From the NCBI GenBank assembly GCA_021646465.1, contig SOET01000001.1, forward strand, positions 1-64,000: a stretch of 64,000 bases of DNA, in the 5' to 3' direction. Positions 37,741 to 46,739 of this stretch are shown one piece after another. The DNA comes from Candidatus Kuenenia hertensis (GTDB lineage: Bacteria > Planctomycetota > Brocadiia > Brocadiales > Brocadiaceae). The position numbers and the translations under genes were made by a program. The notes below the pieces were generated by a model. The model was given only the letters and a program-made list of their open reading frames with translations, was not told the DNA's origin and made no database searches. How positions within the stretch are numbered: the first letter of the stretch is position 1; each line of letters starts with the position of its first letter.

Positions 37741-39323
37741 ACATGCTCCAAAGTTAAAAGGTTTTTGTTTATTTTGCCGCTGCCGCTTTTGGGAATATCT
37801 TTTCTGATTTCAATTATTCTGGGGAGTTTATAATGAGGCAGCCGATCTTTACAAAAATCCAGAATTTCTTGTTCTGTTACATTCGTTTCCGGTTGTAGAA
37901 CGGCAATTGCTTTTGGAATTTCCCCTCTCAATCTGTCCTTTACCGAAATAACCGCTACTTCTTTTATATAAGGGTGCTCCAATAGTACCCGCTCAATTTC
38001 CTGTGGATATACCTTGAGTCCGGCAACTTTCATCATACCGGATTTTCTTTCCATAAAGTAAAAGTAACCGTTTTCATCCTTTATCCCCAGATCACCGCTA
38101 TAGTACCATCCATCTTGAAAACAAGCAGGACTAACATCGCCGTAATAATTCTTGACAACTGCCGGCCCTTTGAAAATCATTTCTCCGACTTCTCCCGAAG
38201 GAAGTTCATTATTATCTGCATCAACAATTTTTACCTCATACGTTGGGCATGGTTTCCCAACAGAGCGTTTTGGTATAACACTACCCGGACGGTTAGCAAT
38301 CGCGATTCCGGTAGTTTCCGTACTGCCCCATACCGGAATAATCGGGACTCCTATTTTGTGCTCGAATTTTTCTATAAGGTTTGTGCGGGTATACATTCCA
38401 CCGCTCTCAGGGATTCTCAGAGAACTTAAATCAAACGTTTTGTGTTCGAGAATTTCCAACAGGTTCTCATATAAAGGGGCAAGTCCCATCATACAAGTTA
38501 CTTTATGGGTATCAATTGCACTTGCGATAGATTTCGGATAAATTTTTTCAACAAGCACCATCGTTCCTCCCAGATAAAGAGGACGGGCAAATATTTCATG
38601 AGGATGGGCAAAGGGTGCAAACATGCAAAGGTGGACGTCATCGCTCTTTAATCCAAGTATGTCAATTGCAGCAATGGTATTCCAGTATATGTTGGAATGT
38701 GTGGTTTGTGCTCCTTTTGAATTTCCTGTAGATCCCGAGGTATAATTTAAGTAAACAACATCATGTGCTTGAATATCAAGATTCGGGTTATTTGTTTTTC
38801 CCGTATTTATAATATCATTCCAGGATACGCCCCGGCCCTCATATTTTCCTACAACAATAATAGGTATTTGGATATTGTCTGGCAATGAACGAATCGCGTG
38901 GTCCAGATACAAGCTGTGGACTATCAGGCAAGAAGGCATAATATTTTTAAAAATGGTTTTTATACCTTCCTCTGTAAGTTCATAATTAATCGGCGCGGCT
39001 ATACCGCCTGCTTTAGCAACTCCCAGGAAGCTTATCACCAGTTCGGGAATTCTTGGAAGCATTAAACCTATCCGGTCACTTCTTTTAATACCCATCTTCA
39101 ATAATTCGTTTGCCAGGCTGTTTGCCGTTTTGTTGAATTCCCTGTAATTGATTTTTTTATGATGGTAAATAATGGCAGTTTTTCCCGGAATCTCTTTGGC
39201 ATGGTGCTCTAATACCTCTGGCAAGGTGAGACATTTGTCTCTTATGTTTTGCAATTCTTTTTCCTTTTTAAGGAATGGAAGCCATTTCTTTTTTCTCGTT
39301 ATCGTTCTGATGTTTTCGCTCAT
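37737..39323 (-). CDS. AMP-dependent acyl-CoA synthetase/ligase
   Basis: A 528-residue ANL-superfamily adenylating enzyme. Motifs are VVYLNYTSGSTGNSKGAQTT (P-loop, A3), VWGSTET (A5), GWYYSGDLGIKDENGYFYFM (A7) with RKSGMMKVAGLKVYPQEIE (A8), and the C-terminal catalytic lysine in PKSGSGKINK (A10). It should activate a carboxylic acid (probably fatty or aromatic) to an acyl-AMP and then a thioester. A near-perfect CRP box lies about 120 bases upstream, and the gene is overlapped by the alcohol dehydrogenase downstream, so this pair is probably under control of the neighbouring CRP/FNR regulator. Confidence 0.92.
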   Translation of the reverse strand: MSENIRTITRKKKWLPFLKKEKELQNIRDKCLTLPEVLEHHAKEIPGKTAIIYHHKKINYREFNKTANSLANELLKMGIKRSDRIGLMLPRIPELVISFLGVAKAGGIAAPINYELTEEGIKTIFKNIMPSCLIVHSLYLDHAIRSLPDNIQIPIIVVGKYEGRGVSWNDIINTGKTNNPNLDIQAHDVVYLNYTSGSTGNSKGAQTTHSNIYWNTIAAIDILGLKSDDVHLCMFAPFAHPHEIFARPLYLGGTMVLVEKIYPKSIASAIDTHKVTCMMGLAPLYENLLEILEHKTFDLSSLRIPESGGMYTRTNLIEKFEHKIGVPIIPVWGSTETTGIAIANRPGSVIPKRSVGKPCPTYEVKIVDADNNELPSGEVGEMIFKGPAVVKNYYGDVSPACFQDGWYYSGDLGIKDENGYFYFMERKSGMMKVAGLKVYPQEIERVLLEHPYIKEVAVISVKDRLRGEIPKAIAVLQPETNVTEQEILDFCKDRLPHYKLPRIIEIRKDIPKSGSGKINKNLLTLEHV

Positions 39324-39443
39324 TTTTAATCACCAATAGATTTGATTCAAGAGTACCGAATAAAATATATTCTGGCGTATTCAAACAGTTTTATGCAGTC
39401 ATTAATAGTCTGAATACATTATACCCTTATTCTTATTACGGCA

Positions 39444-39459
39444 TATGACATACATCACA
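39444..39459. promoter_or_regulatory. CRP-type operator upstream of the acyl-CoA ligase
   Basis: TATGA-CATACA-TCACA, extended on the right by TTT, matches the CRP consensus TGTGA-N6-TCACA at nine of ten core positions. It lies 121 bases before the ligase start and 20 bases after the stop of the CRP/FNR-type gene on the same strand. The recognition helix of that regulator (SRETITRIIKVL) keeps the R-E-x-x-x-R pattern that reads this half-site in E. coli CRP. Confidence 0.7.
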
Positions 39460-39478
39460 TTTGAAAAAATATTTTACC

Positions 39479-40174
39479 TCATACCAATAAATTATTGGTA
39501 TGTTCTCTTAAAATAACTTTCCTTCCCTTGTAAGATACCAAAGTATGATTATCCTTTAGCACCTTAATAATCCTCGTAATTGTTTCGCGTGACGCCCCGA
39601 CCATGCTGGCAATTTCTTTATGGGTTGGAGCGTGCGATATTTCAATACCGCTTTTTGTTTTTTCGCCTTGATCGTTTGCTAACTGCTGGAGTAATCGTAT
39701 GGTTCTGCCGTACACATCCAGAAAAGCCAGACTCTCGATCTTTTCATTTGCATGTCTGAGTCTGGTGCAAATTTCATTAAATATTCTTGTTAATATGTCA
39801 GAATAGGTTGAAATAAGCTTATAGAATTGTTTCCGGGTAAGTAGAAATAACGTAGTATCTTCTAAAGCAACTGCGCTTGCAGACCTGGTTTTATTATCTA
39901 CCAGCGCCATTTCACCAAAAAAGTCGCCTTCCTTCAAAAGAGAAAGTACGATTTCCTTGCCGTCTTCATTTAAAAGAGTGATTTTTACTTTTCCTGTGAC
40001 CACAATATAAAAAGTATCTCCCGGGTCGTGCTGGTAAACAATTATGCGCTCTTTCGGAAAACTTTTAGTAATGCCTGCTTCGAAAAGTATTTTTAACTGT
40101 TCGTTGGTGAGGCTATTAAATAAAGGTACGTTTTTTAAATGTGCGTATAAACTAAAATTATTTGTTTCATACAT
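39479..40174 (-). CDS. CRP/FNR-family transcription regulator
   Basis: A protein of about 231 residues. The N-terminal cyclic-nucleotide-binding beta-roll has FYIVVTGKVKITLLNEDGKE, LKEGDFFGEMALVDNKTRSA with the phosphate-binding-cassette-like FGEMALVDNKTRSAS (an arginine present, as in cAMP binders), then a dimer helix and a C-terminal winged HTH (THKEIASMVGASRETITRII). No FNR-type N-terminal cysteines are seen. I chose the ATG at 40174 (MYETNNFSLY); an in-frame TTG at 40216 would add 14 residues. It is probably a global regulator, and the operator just downstream suggests control of the ligase/dehydrogenase pair. Confidence 0.9.
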   Translation of the reverse strand: MYETNNFSLYAHLKNVPLFNSLTNEQLKILFEAGITKSFPKERIIVYQHDPGDTFYIVVTGKVKITLLNEDGKEIVLSLLKEGDFFGEMALVDNKTRSASAVALEDTTLFLLTRKQFYKLISTYSDILTRIFNEICTRLRHANEKIESLAFLDVYGRTIRLLQQLANDQGEKTKSGIEISHAPTHKEIASMVGASRETITRIIKVLKDNHTLVSYKGRKVILREHTNNLLV

Positions 40175-40472
40175 AAATAAATAAGAGGCGCCACATGAAT
40201 CTATGGGTTCTTGCAAATGTATACTGCTTCCCGGGGTATTTTTTATAAGAACTCAATCAGAACAAAAACGGGCGTCCCTTCCCCTCTCCTTTATAAATTA
40301 AAATTATTTACAGTAAATTTTATACGCAAATTTTCAAAAAAGTTGCAAAGAACAACATTTCATAAATTTTATAGCGCAAAAAAACGATAACCCCACAAAG
40401 AACAAATTATATGCCAATCACTATACTGTAAAATGTTTGCAGGCAAAGGAATCATTTTTGAGAGATCTGCAA

Positions 40473-42611
40473 TCAGCTCTTTTCTGCCATAACTATTTGC
40501 GAGAGGTCGGCTATTTTTTCCGAATAGAGTGCATTAATTTTTTTTAGCAACAACAATCTATTATTGCGAATTTCCATGTCTTCAACATTTACAAAAACCC
40601 TATCGAAAAATTCATGTACAGGCGCGGCAAAAACGTCGTAATATGAAAAAGATGCTTCAACATATTTCTTATCTTGTATTAATTTTCTTATTTTTGATTC
40701 ATTGCTGGTGTAAATTTCCCACAGTTTCTGCTCCTCTTTTTCGTTAAACAAATTTTCATTAATTGTTCCCTGACTTTTTGCTTTTTTGCCTATATTAAAT
40801 GTTCTTTCCACTACAGTGACAAGGTCTGGCCAGTATTTTTCTTTTGAAAGAAGGGATATGTATTTTAATCGTTGTAAATAATCATAAACATCGTCAAATC
40901 CTGTGCCTGCATTCAAAGCAGCGTTTACCAGATCGTATCGGTATCCTTTTTCTGTATTCATTTGAAACAGTCTATCCTTGAAAAACCCCACTATGTCGGG
41001 TATCAATTTGTCGTTTATTACCGGATAGTATTCATTTTCTTTTTGTGGAAAGAGGGGAAGCAAGTTTAATGATTTTGCAAGCACCTCTTTAAGTTCAAAT
41101 GTAAATCTATGATCCTCTATTATACGAATTATTCCGTAAGCATGGCGCCTCAGCGAATAAGGGTCTTGCGATCCTGTTGGGATCAATCCAAGAGCAAAGC
41201 AACTGGTTATCGTATCAAATTTATCGGCAAGTCCAACGATAGCGCCGATTGTTGAAGACGGAATTTTATCTGTGGCAAAGCGTGGCATGTAATGTTCCTC
41301 TATTGCCAGGGCTACAGAGGAGTTTTCTCCCTCCCAAGAAGCATATTCCTTGCCCATAATTCCCTGTAGTGAAGGGAATTCTCCAACCATCTGCGTTAAA
41401 AGGTCTGTCTTACACAACTGTGCTGCACGTTTTACCGTAGTGATATCATTAATACCAAAAAGTGGATAGTTAAATCTGATTAACTGATGTGACAGGTAAT
41501 CGGACAATGCAATAATTCTGTTGGTTCTGTCATAATAATTGCCCAGTTTTTCGAGGAAAACAAGCTGCTTTAAATCCTCCAAGCGTCTTTTAAGGGGAAT
41601 CTTTCTGTCTTCTTTCCAGAAAAATCGGGCGTCAAAAAGTCTTGCTTTTAACACTCGTTCGTTGCCTTGTATGGGGCTGTTTTCGTTGCGTTCATCCCGG
41701 TTCAGCGCTACAATAAATTTCTCTGTAAGTTTTCCTTCTGCTTTTTTTACAGGAAAGTATCTCTGGTGTTCTTTCATTGCCGTTTCTATTACAATATGCG
41801 GAATATCAAGGAATTTTTCGTCAAATTGACACGTAACGGCATTGGGATATTCCACAAGGTTGGTAACTTCATCAAGCAATGGTTCGTCGTCAAAGGTTGC
41901 ACCAAACGGTTTCATTAATTGTGTTATTTTTTCTTTCAAAATTTCCCGGCGCTCATCCATATCAACGATAACTTTTTCCTGTTTAAGCAATTGCTTATAC
42001 TGATCCCAGTCTGCCACTGAGATTTCAACCCTTTTTCCTGACAGAAAAGGGTGGCCGGAAAAAGATTTTCCTGCCTTTATGCCATTTATCTCAAGCGGAA
42101 CAACCTTATCGCCGAATAATGCAAGGAGGGAGCGTATAGGCCGTGCGAAAAACAGGTTGCTGCTTTTCCATTTCATTGATTTTGGGAAGGAGATTTTTTG
42201 GATAATTTCAGCCAGAATACCGGATAACAGATGCAGCGTTTTTTCCCCCGTAATTTGTTTTATTGCAATACAATATTCCCCTTTAGCGGTTTTTTTTGTT
42301 TTGAGGGAGTCGCTTTCTATACCTTGCGATTTGGCAAATCCCAAACCGGCTTTCGTAAGATTTCCTTCCTTATCAAAGGCAATTGAGGCAGCAGGGCCTT
42401 GTACTTCTGCCGTAACGCTCTCCTGTTCTTCCGGCAATCCTTTGATAAAAACCGACAGTCTTCTGGGTGTTCCTGTACAATAAATGCTTTGAAATTTCAG
42501 GCGGGAATGTTTGAAACGTTCCTCGAATAATATTTTTATCTGGTTGAGTGCAGGCGTTATATAACCGGCAGGGATTTCTTCAGTTCCTATTTCAAAAAGT
42601 AAGTCCGTCAT
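40473..42611 (-). CDS. glyS: Glycyl-tRNA synthetase beta subunit
   Basis: A 712-residue beta subunit of the heterotetrameric bacterial GlyRS, which supplies the tRNA-binding and HD-like parts of the enzyme. Signature segments are LLFEIGTEEIPAGYITPAL at the N-terminus, FARPIRSLLALFG, KEHQRYFPV, FFWKEDRKIPL, GEFPSLQGIMGKEYA, GSQDPYSLRRHAYGIIRI and VFVNVEDMEIRNNRLLLL at the C-terminal DALR domain. The alpha subunit glyQ is not in the window. It starts one base after the upstream UDP-sugar dehydrogenase, so translation is probably coupled. Confidence 0.97.
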   Translation of the reverse strand: MTDLLFEIGTEEIPAGYITPALNQIKILFEERFKHSRLKFQSIYCTGTPRRLSVFIKGLPEEQESVTAEVQGPAASIAFDKEGNLTKAGLGFAKSQGIESDSLKTKKTAKGEYCIAIKQITGEKTLHLLSGILAEIIQKISFPKSMKWKSSNLFFARPIRSLLALFGDKVVPLEINGIKAGKSFSGHPFLSGKRVEISVADWDQYKQLLKQEKVIVDMDERREILKEKITQLMKPFGATFDDEPLLDEVTNLVEYPNAVTCQFDEKFLDIPHIVIETAMKEHQRYFPVKKAEGKLTEKFIVALNRDERNENSPIQGNERVLKARLFDARFFWKEDRKIPLKRRLEDLKQLVFLEKLGNYYDRTNRIIALSDYLSHQLIRFNYPLFGINDITTVKRAAQLCKTDLLTQMVGEFPSLQGIMGKEYASWEGENSSVALAIEEHYMPRFATDKIPSSTIGAIVGLADKFDTITSCFALGLIPTGSQDPYSLRRHAYGIIRIIEDHRFTFELKEVLAKSLNLLPLFPQKENEYYPVINDKLIPDIVGFFKDRLFQMNTEKGYRYDLVNAALNAGTGFDDVYDYLQRLKYISLLSKEKYWPDLVTVVERTFNIGKKAKSQGTINENLFNEKEEQKLWEIYTSNESKIRKLIQDKKYVEASFSYYDVFAAPVHEFFDRVFVNVEDMEIRNNRLLLLKKINALYSEKIADLSQIVMAEKS

Positions 42612-42612
42612 G

Positions 42613-43911
42613 TTAGAGTCGAAATATGTGTTTTTTGTTAATACCTTTTAAGGCATTGCGGGTGTCAACAATTAATTTTGAGTGAGAAACGATTAAATCG
42701 TAATCGAAATTGCTATGATCTGTCACAATAATACTGCAATCAATTTTTGAAAGAAACTCTTTTGTTAACGTTTTTGATTTTGCGCTGAGAGCCTGATATT
42801 TAATTTCCGGGATATAAGGATCGGAATATGTCAATCGTGCCCCTTTGTTTTTTAAGAGATTCATAATCTCCAAAGCAGGGGATTCCCGTACATCATCGAC
42901 ATCCTTTTTATAAGCGACTCCCAAAACATGAATGTTCGAACCTTTAACGCTTTTTTCCACATTGTTTAATACGTCAATAATTTTTTCCACAACAAATTCA
43001 GGCATTGCACTGTTAATTTGATCGGCAAGCGCCACAAACCTTAGCTCGAATCCATTTTTTTTAGCAACCCATGATAAATATAATGGATCAATTGGTATGC
43101 AATGCCCTCCAAGTCCCGGACCTGGATAAAATGACATAAATCCAAATGGTTTTGTTTTAGCAGCATCAATTACTTCCCAAACATCAATACCAAGTCTTTC
43201 TGACATGATAGCAATTTCATTTACCAGTGCGATGTTTACGCTGCGAAAGGTATTTTCCAGCAATTTCACCATTTCTGCGACCTTAGTGGAGGTAACAGGT
43301 ACAATTTTTTCAATAATCTGACTATACAAACCCTGCGCCAGTTCTGTGCATTGTTTCGTAATGCCTCCGACAACTTTGGGGACATTTTTGATACCGTATG
43401 TCTTGTTTCCCGGGTCGACCCGTTCCGGTGAAAAGGCAAGATAGAAGTCTTTTCCGGCTTTCAGGTGGCCATTTTCCAGTATTGGCAATACCAATTCCTC
43501 TGTTGTTCCCGGGTACGTGGTGCTTTCCAATACCAAAAGCTGGTCATTGCGCATGTACTTTTTTATTTCATGGCTGACATTAATAATGTAAGACATGTCA
43601 GGATCTTTTGTTTTTGTTAATGGCGTTGGCACGCAAATACTCAAGGCGTCAAGTGCCGATATGGTGCTTGTGTCATCAGTAACGATAAAAAGTCCTTTTT
43701 CCACAAATTGCGCAATATCTTCATCTTTTACGTCCCCAATGTATGATTTCCCCCTGTTCAGAGAGACGACATGGTCTTTATTTTTATCAATTCCTGTAAC
43801 ACAAAATCCGCTGCGCACAAACTCAAGTGCAAGGGGTAGGCCAACATAACCAAGACCAATTATGCCGATTTTTGCTTTTTTTGTTTTTATCTTTTCTAAC
43901 AATTTTTCCAT
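42613..43911 (-). CDS. Nucleotide-sugar dehydrogenase (UDP-GlcNAc/ManNAc type, WbpA/WecC-like)
   Basis: A 432-residue NAD-dependent dehydrogenase oxidising a UDP-sugar at C6 to a uronic acid for surface polysaccharide. It shows the N-terminal Rossmann motif IGIIGLGYVGLPLALEFVRSG, LESTTYPGTTEE, AFSPERVDPGN, PKVVGGIT, KLLENTFRSVNIALVNEIA, the active-site GPGLGGHCIPIDPLYLSW with catalytic cysteine, and GVAYKKDVDDVRESPALEI. The GGHCIPIDP variant is typical of UDP-N-acetylhexosamine dehydrogenases. It lies at the head of the minus-strand group and feeds the Wzx/Wzy/Wza system. Confidence 0.94.
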   Translation of the reverse strand: MEKLLEKIKTKKAKIGIIGLGYVGLPLALEFVRSGFCVTGIDKNKDHVVSLNRGKSYIGDVKDEDIAQFVEKGLFIVTDDTSTISALDALSICVPTPLTKTKDPDMSYIINVSHEIKKYMRNDQLLVLESTTYPGTTEELVLPILENGHLKAGKDFYLAFSPERVDPGNKTYGIKNVPKVVGGITKQCTELAQGLYSQIIEKIVPVTSTKVAEMVKLLENTFRSVNIALVNEIAIMSERLGIDVWEVIDAAKTKPFGFMSFYPGPGLGGHCIPIDPLYLSWVAKKNGFELRFVALADQINSAMPEFVVEKIIDVLNNVEKSVKGSNIHVLGVAYKKDVDDVRESPALEIMNLLKNKGARLTYSDPYIPEIKYQALSAKSKTLTKEFLSKIDCSIIVTDHSNFDYDLIVSHSKLIVDTRNALKGINKKHIFRL

Positions 43912-44487
43912 AGTTAAAAATTGATTATTACGTTGTTGTTTGTAACGTGGAAAATGTTAATTAGTTAGGCAACAAATTGCAACAAAAAAATGATTATCAT
44001 AATATCTATAATTCAACCGGAGGAGAATTTTTTTGTTAATAATAAATTCAGCCAACAGCTATACAGGTTATTTTATTAAAGTAGTTCCATACTTAGAGCA
44101 TATTTTACCGAATATTTACTTTTATTTTTTGTCGTTTTCATTCGCTAATCTTGTGCCGGAAAAGTTTTTAATCAGAAAACTGCTATAAATGCATTGCATG
44201 TTGTTTAAAATCGGCATGATATAACTTTGCTGCAGAATTCAGTCGAAATTAATTGCCGGTAATTGACAGTGGCATGGCGGCCAATAAGTAGGGTTTGTAT
44301 GCCATATGTTCTTTTAATTGTCACTTATTTGTGCTACCCCAGTTATAGGAGCAATATCGGGTGACTTGTTGGTTTGTGTTTTGAAAGTATAATAAAGGTG
44401 TAATAAGATTGCGGCAGTGAATGCCCTTAAACGTGAACCTGCGCTGTCTTGTTTTATATCATTATTTTGTAAGAAGGAGGATGTGTT
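43912..44487. other. Long divergent intergenic region before the acidic/cationic protein cluster
   Basis: A 576-base stretch without coding signal, separating the minus-strand polysaccharide group from the plus-strand cluster. The left part is very AT-rich and carries a false ribosome-binding-like GGAGGAGAA at about 44020 without an open frame. The right end holds the promoter at 44366-44393 and the AAGGAGG Shine-Dalgarno at about 44475. No RNA gene is recognised. Confidence 0.5.
44366..44393 (+). promoter_or_regulatory. Candidate sigma70 promoter of the 44.5-57.5 kb cluster
   Basis: TTGTTG at 44366-44371 and TATAAT at 44388-44393, 16 bases apart, lie about 90 bases before the first gene. 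The -10 box is perfect and the -35 box has two mismatches. Confidence 0.6.
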
Positions 44488-45417
44488 ATGGAAGAAAGAT
44501 TGGAAGAAGAGTTAATGGAAGATCTTGCATACGAAGAGGCAGAGGGTGCTGCTGAGATGTTTGATGAGGAAGAGGGATTCGAAGACTACGATGCAGCCGA
44601 TGAATTATTTGAAGAAGAATGGGAAGGCGGAGATGAGGATTATTTTGAGGAAGATTATGGTGAAGAGGGATTTGAAGAATTCGAAGACTATGCTGAAGAT
44701 TATGGAGAAGATTACGGGGATGAGATGGAAGAAGAGGAGGAAGATGAACTTGACAGCGCTATGGCATATGCCCTGGGGGCTGAAGATGCGGACGAATTTT
44801 TAAAAAAATTATGGGGAGGAATTAAAAAGTTTGGGAAAAAGGCCAGTAAAGTTGCAGGAAAAGTAGCAAGGGCGGCAACGCCATTTGCAAAATATATTCC
44901 TGGCCCATGGGGCGCGCTAGCATCAAAAGGTCTTGGACTGCTTGGCAAACTTCGCGCTGAAGGCGCCACAGAGGAGGAAGCACTGGAAGCCTTCGCGGAA
45001 CTTGCTGCATATGATGAAGCAGCCATTCCTGTTGTTGCGGGATTAGCTGCACGGGCTCTTGTAAAGAACAAAGGTGCACGATTGTCATTTCCTGCACGTA
45101 AAAAGCTGGTCAAAAACATGAAGAAGGCGGCAAAAACGCTGGTTAGGAAGAAAGGGCCAACGGCAGTTCGTGCATTACCAAAGATAGTAAAGAGCGTCAA
45201 ACGCACCGCAGCGGTGAGAAGAACGCCAATTCGTGTTATGCCGAAAATAGTAGCGCGTACAGCTGCCAAGGTAGCAAAAAGTCCAAAACTTACGAGGAAA
45301 CTGTCCCGTCCTTCTCCAAAGGCAAAACGAATAATTAGACGTGTCGTTGGCAAAAAGATGGGAAGAAGCTATGTTCTGAAAGGGCCTGTACGTATTACAA
45401 TTTCAGGATCAGTATAA
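44488..45417 (+). CDS. Acidic-leader/cationic protein, 309 aa, founder of the cluster
   Basis: I know no characterised family. Residues 1-103 are almost pure acidic sequence (Glu, Asp, Tyr, Phe, Gly; runs such as EEEEEDELD) with a single basic residue near the start. At residue about 104 the charge flips: FLKKLWGGIKKFGKKASKVA and the following GKVARAATPFAKYIPGPWGA read like a linear amphipathic antimicrobial peptide. After a short acidic segment (EGATEEEALEAF), residues 185-309 are very Lys/Arg-rich, with repeats of the type RALPKIVKSV / RVMPKIVART. There is no signal peptide. AAGGAGG precedes the ATG. A smaller paralog is at 54636. The acidic part may neutralise the cationic part until proteolysis by the peptidases encoded next to it; this is inference. 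Confidence 0.8.
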   Translation: MEERLEEELMEDLAYEEAEGAAEMFDEEEGFEDYDAADELFEEEWEGGDEDYFEEDYGEEGFEEFEDYAEDYGEDYGDEMEEEEEDELDSAMAYALGAEDADEFLKKLWGGIKKFGKKASKVAGKVARAATPFAKYIPGPWGALASKGLGLLGKLRAEGATEEEALEAFAELAAYDEAAIPVVAGLAARALVKNKGARLSFPARKKLVKNMKKAAKTLVRKKGPTAVRALPKIVKSVKRTAAVRRTPIRVMPKIVARTAAKVAKSPKLTRKLSRPSPKAKRIIRRVVGKKMGRSYVLKGPVRITISGSV

Positions 45418-45438
45418 TCATAAAAGCAATAAATTCTA

Positions 45439-46728
45439 ATGAGACCGCAAATAACGAAACAATTTCTTGCAGCGAAGATTCGTGCCCTTACAGCAAGGGC
45501 ACGAAGGCTTGCAACATTGTGCCCCGGTGCTGTCGGTATACGGATAAAGGATAAACCCTATGCCCCTTCGGCGGCACATTACGCGGCAGCAAACAGACGG
45601 CTTGGGGAAATAGATATGGCAATAAAAAAACGACTTCATTTCCTGTTACGCAATTGGCAAAAGGAGCCACCGCAGCAGGTACTCCTTTATATTGCTTTGG
45701 TTGAAAGAGAAGTGGATCGTGCCAGAAGGGCGTTCGGGATGTTTTTTGAAATATTCTCTCAGAGGGGGTCGGTGTTCGCCCCGGCGCTTGCGGCACATGA
45801 TGCAATTGCTACTGATTGTTATGCCGCCGTGAGGAAATCAGCACCACTTGTTTTCAAAGGTCCTTTGTTGAAACCGCTTACGTACATGGAACATGGGTTT
45901 TCACCTGCCACCATGAGGCGTGGTGTCTCGTTAAGCAGGCTCCTGGGAGAACGGAATCCGTTTCCCATTATAAGGATTCCGTGGGACCGGGATAACCCGT
46001 GGCAGGCAGTATTTTTGCATGAGGTTTGCCATAATCTCCAGGCAGATCTTGGATTATGGCATGAGAATAAAGAATCGGTTACGAACCGTATGCTCCGCTC
46101 GCTTGGCGATCCCATGGTAACATCGGTATTTAGCCGCTGGCATAAGGAAATATTCGCTGATATTGCCTCTATTTTGCTTGGGGGGCCAGCCTCTGCCTGG
46201 GGATTGATGGCGTTTCTTGCCCACCCCGCTCCAAAAACCTTAACCTATAAACCCGGAGGCGTCCATCCAACGGGCTATTTGCGTGTTCTCATTTTCGCAG
46301 AGATGTTACGGAGAATGGGGTTTGAAAATGATGCGGCGAAAATGCAGAAGGTATGGAAGGGTTTTTATCAGCCAAAAGCAGGCCATAGAATTCCTGTACG
46401 TCTGCTTGAAACGTCAACAAAGACCATTCCCAACGTGGTGGATGAGATTGCATTTCAGACCAGGCGTAATCTTGCCCAGAGGGCGCTTGCCGATGTAATT
46501 CCTTTTGGCGCTGAGGATGAGCGCCAGATCCTGAGGGCGTCAAAACTTCTTATGCGTGGGATTCTTCCCGCGGATGTTCCTCCCCGGTTTCTGGTAAGCG
46601 CATGCAGTTATGCGCTACAAAGTAATGTTTCTTTGCAAAAACTATCCCGGATGGTTATATCATATTTATCAAAAATGGCTGCCAGACAGAGTTCTATTCA
46701 GAAAGAATCATGGCTGGTAGCCGCATGA
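45439..46728 (+). CDS. HExxH zinc-metallopeptidase-like protein, 429 aa
   Basis: Not assignable to a named family by eye. The N-terminal 120 residues are Arg/Ala-rich and helical. The centre carries FLHEVCHNLQ (HExxH at residues 194-198) and, 39 residues after its second histidine, KEIFADI, where E237 could be the third zinc ligand of a gluzincin. The residues between include LWHENKESVTNRM. The C-terminal 150 residues are helical (LLETSTKTIPNVVDEIAFQT). There is no signal peptide or membrane helix. It starts 21 bases after the 309-aa gene with a weak ribosome-binding site, so it is in the same operon. Proteolysis is suggested but not proven; the HExxH context could also be structural. Confidence 0.72.
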   Translation: MRPQITKQFLAAKIRALTARARRLATLCPGAVGIRIKDKPYAPSAAHYAAANRRLGEIDMAIKKRLHFLLRNWQKEPPQQVLLYIALVEREVDRARRAFGMFFEIFSQRGSVFAPALAAHDAIATDCYAAVRKSAPLVFKGPLLKPLTYMEHGFSPATMRRGVSLSRLLGERNPFPIIRIPWDRDNPWQAVFLHEVCHNLQADLGLWHENKESVTNRMLRSLGDPMVTSVFSRWHKEIFADIASILLGGPASAWGLMAFLAHPAPKTLTYKPGGVHPTGYLRVLIFAEMLRRMGFENDAAKMQKVWKGFYQPKAGHRIPVRLLETSTKTIPNVVDEIAFQTRRNLAQRALADVIPFGAEDERQILRASKLLMRGILPADVPPRFLVSACSYALQSNVSLQKLSRMVISYLSKMAARQSSIQKESWLVAA

Positions 46729-46739
46729 GGTGAAAGACA

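Noticed and set aside
44712-45353. Long minus-strand reading frame opposite the 309-aa protein
   Set aside because: It is an artefact of the codon use of the acidic and cationic regions; it has Ser/Ala/Pro-rich low-complexity sequence and no ribosome-binding site, while the plus-strand frame has a promoter and AAGGAGG.
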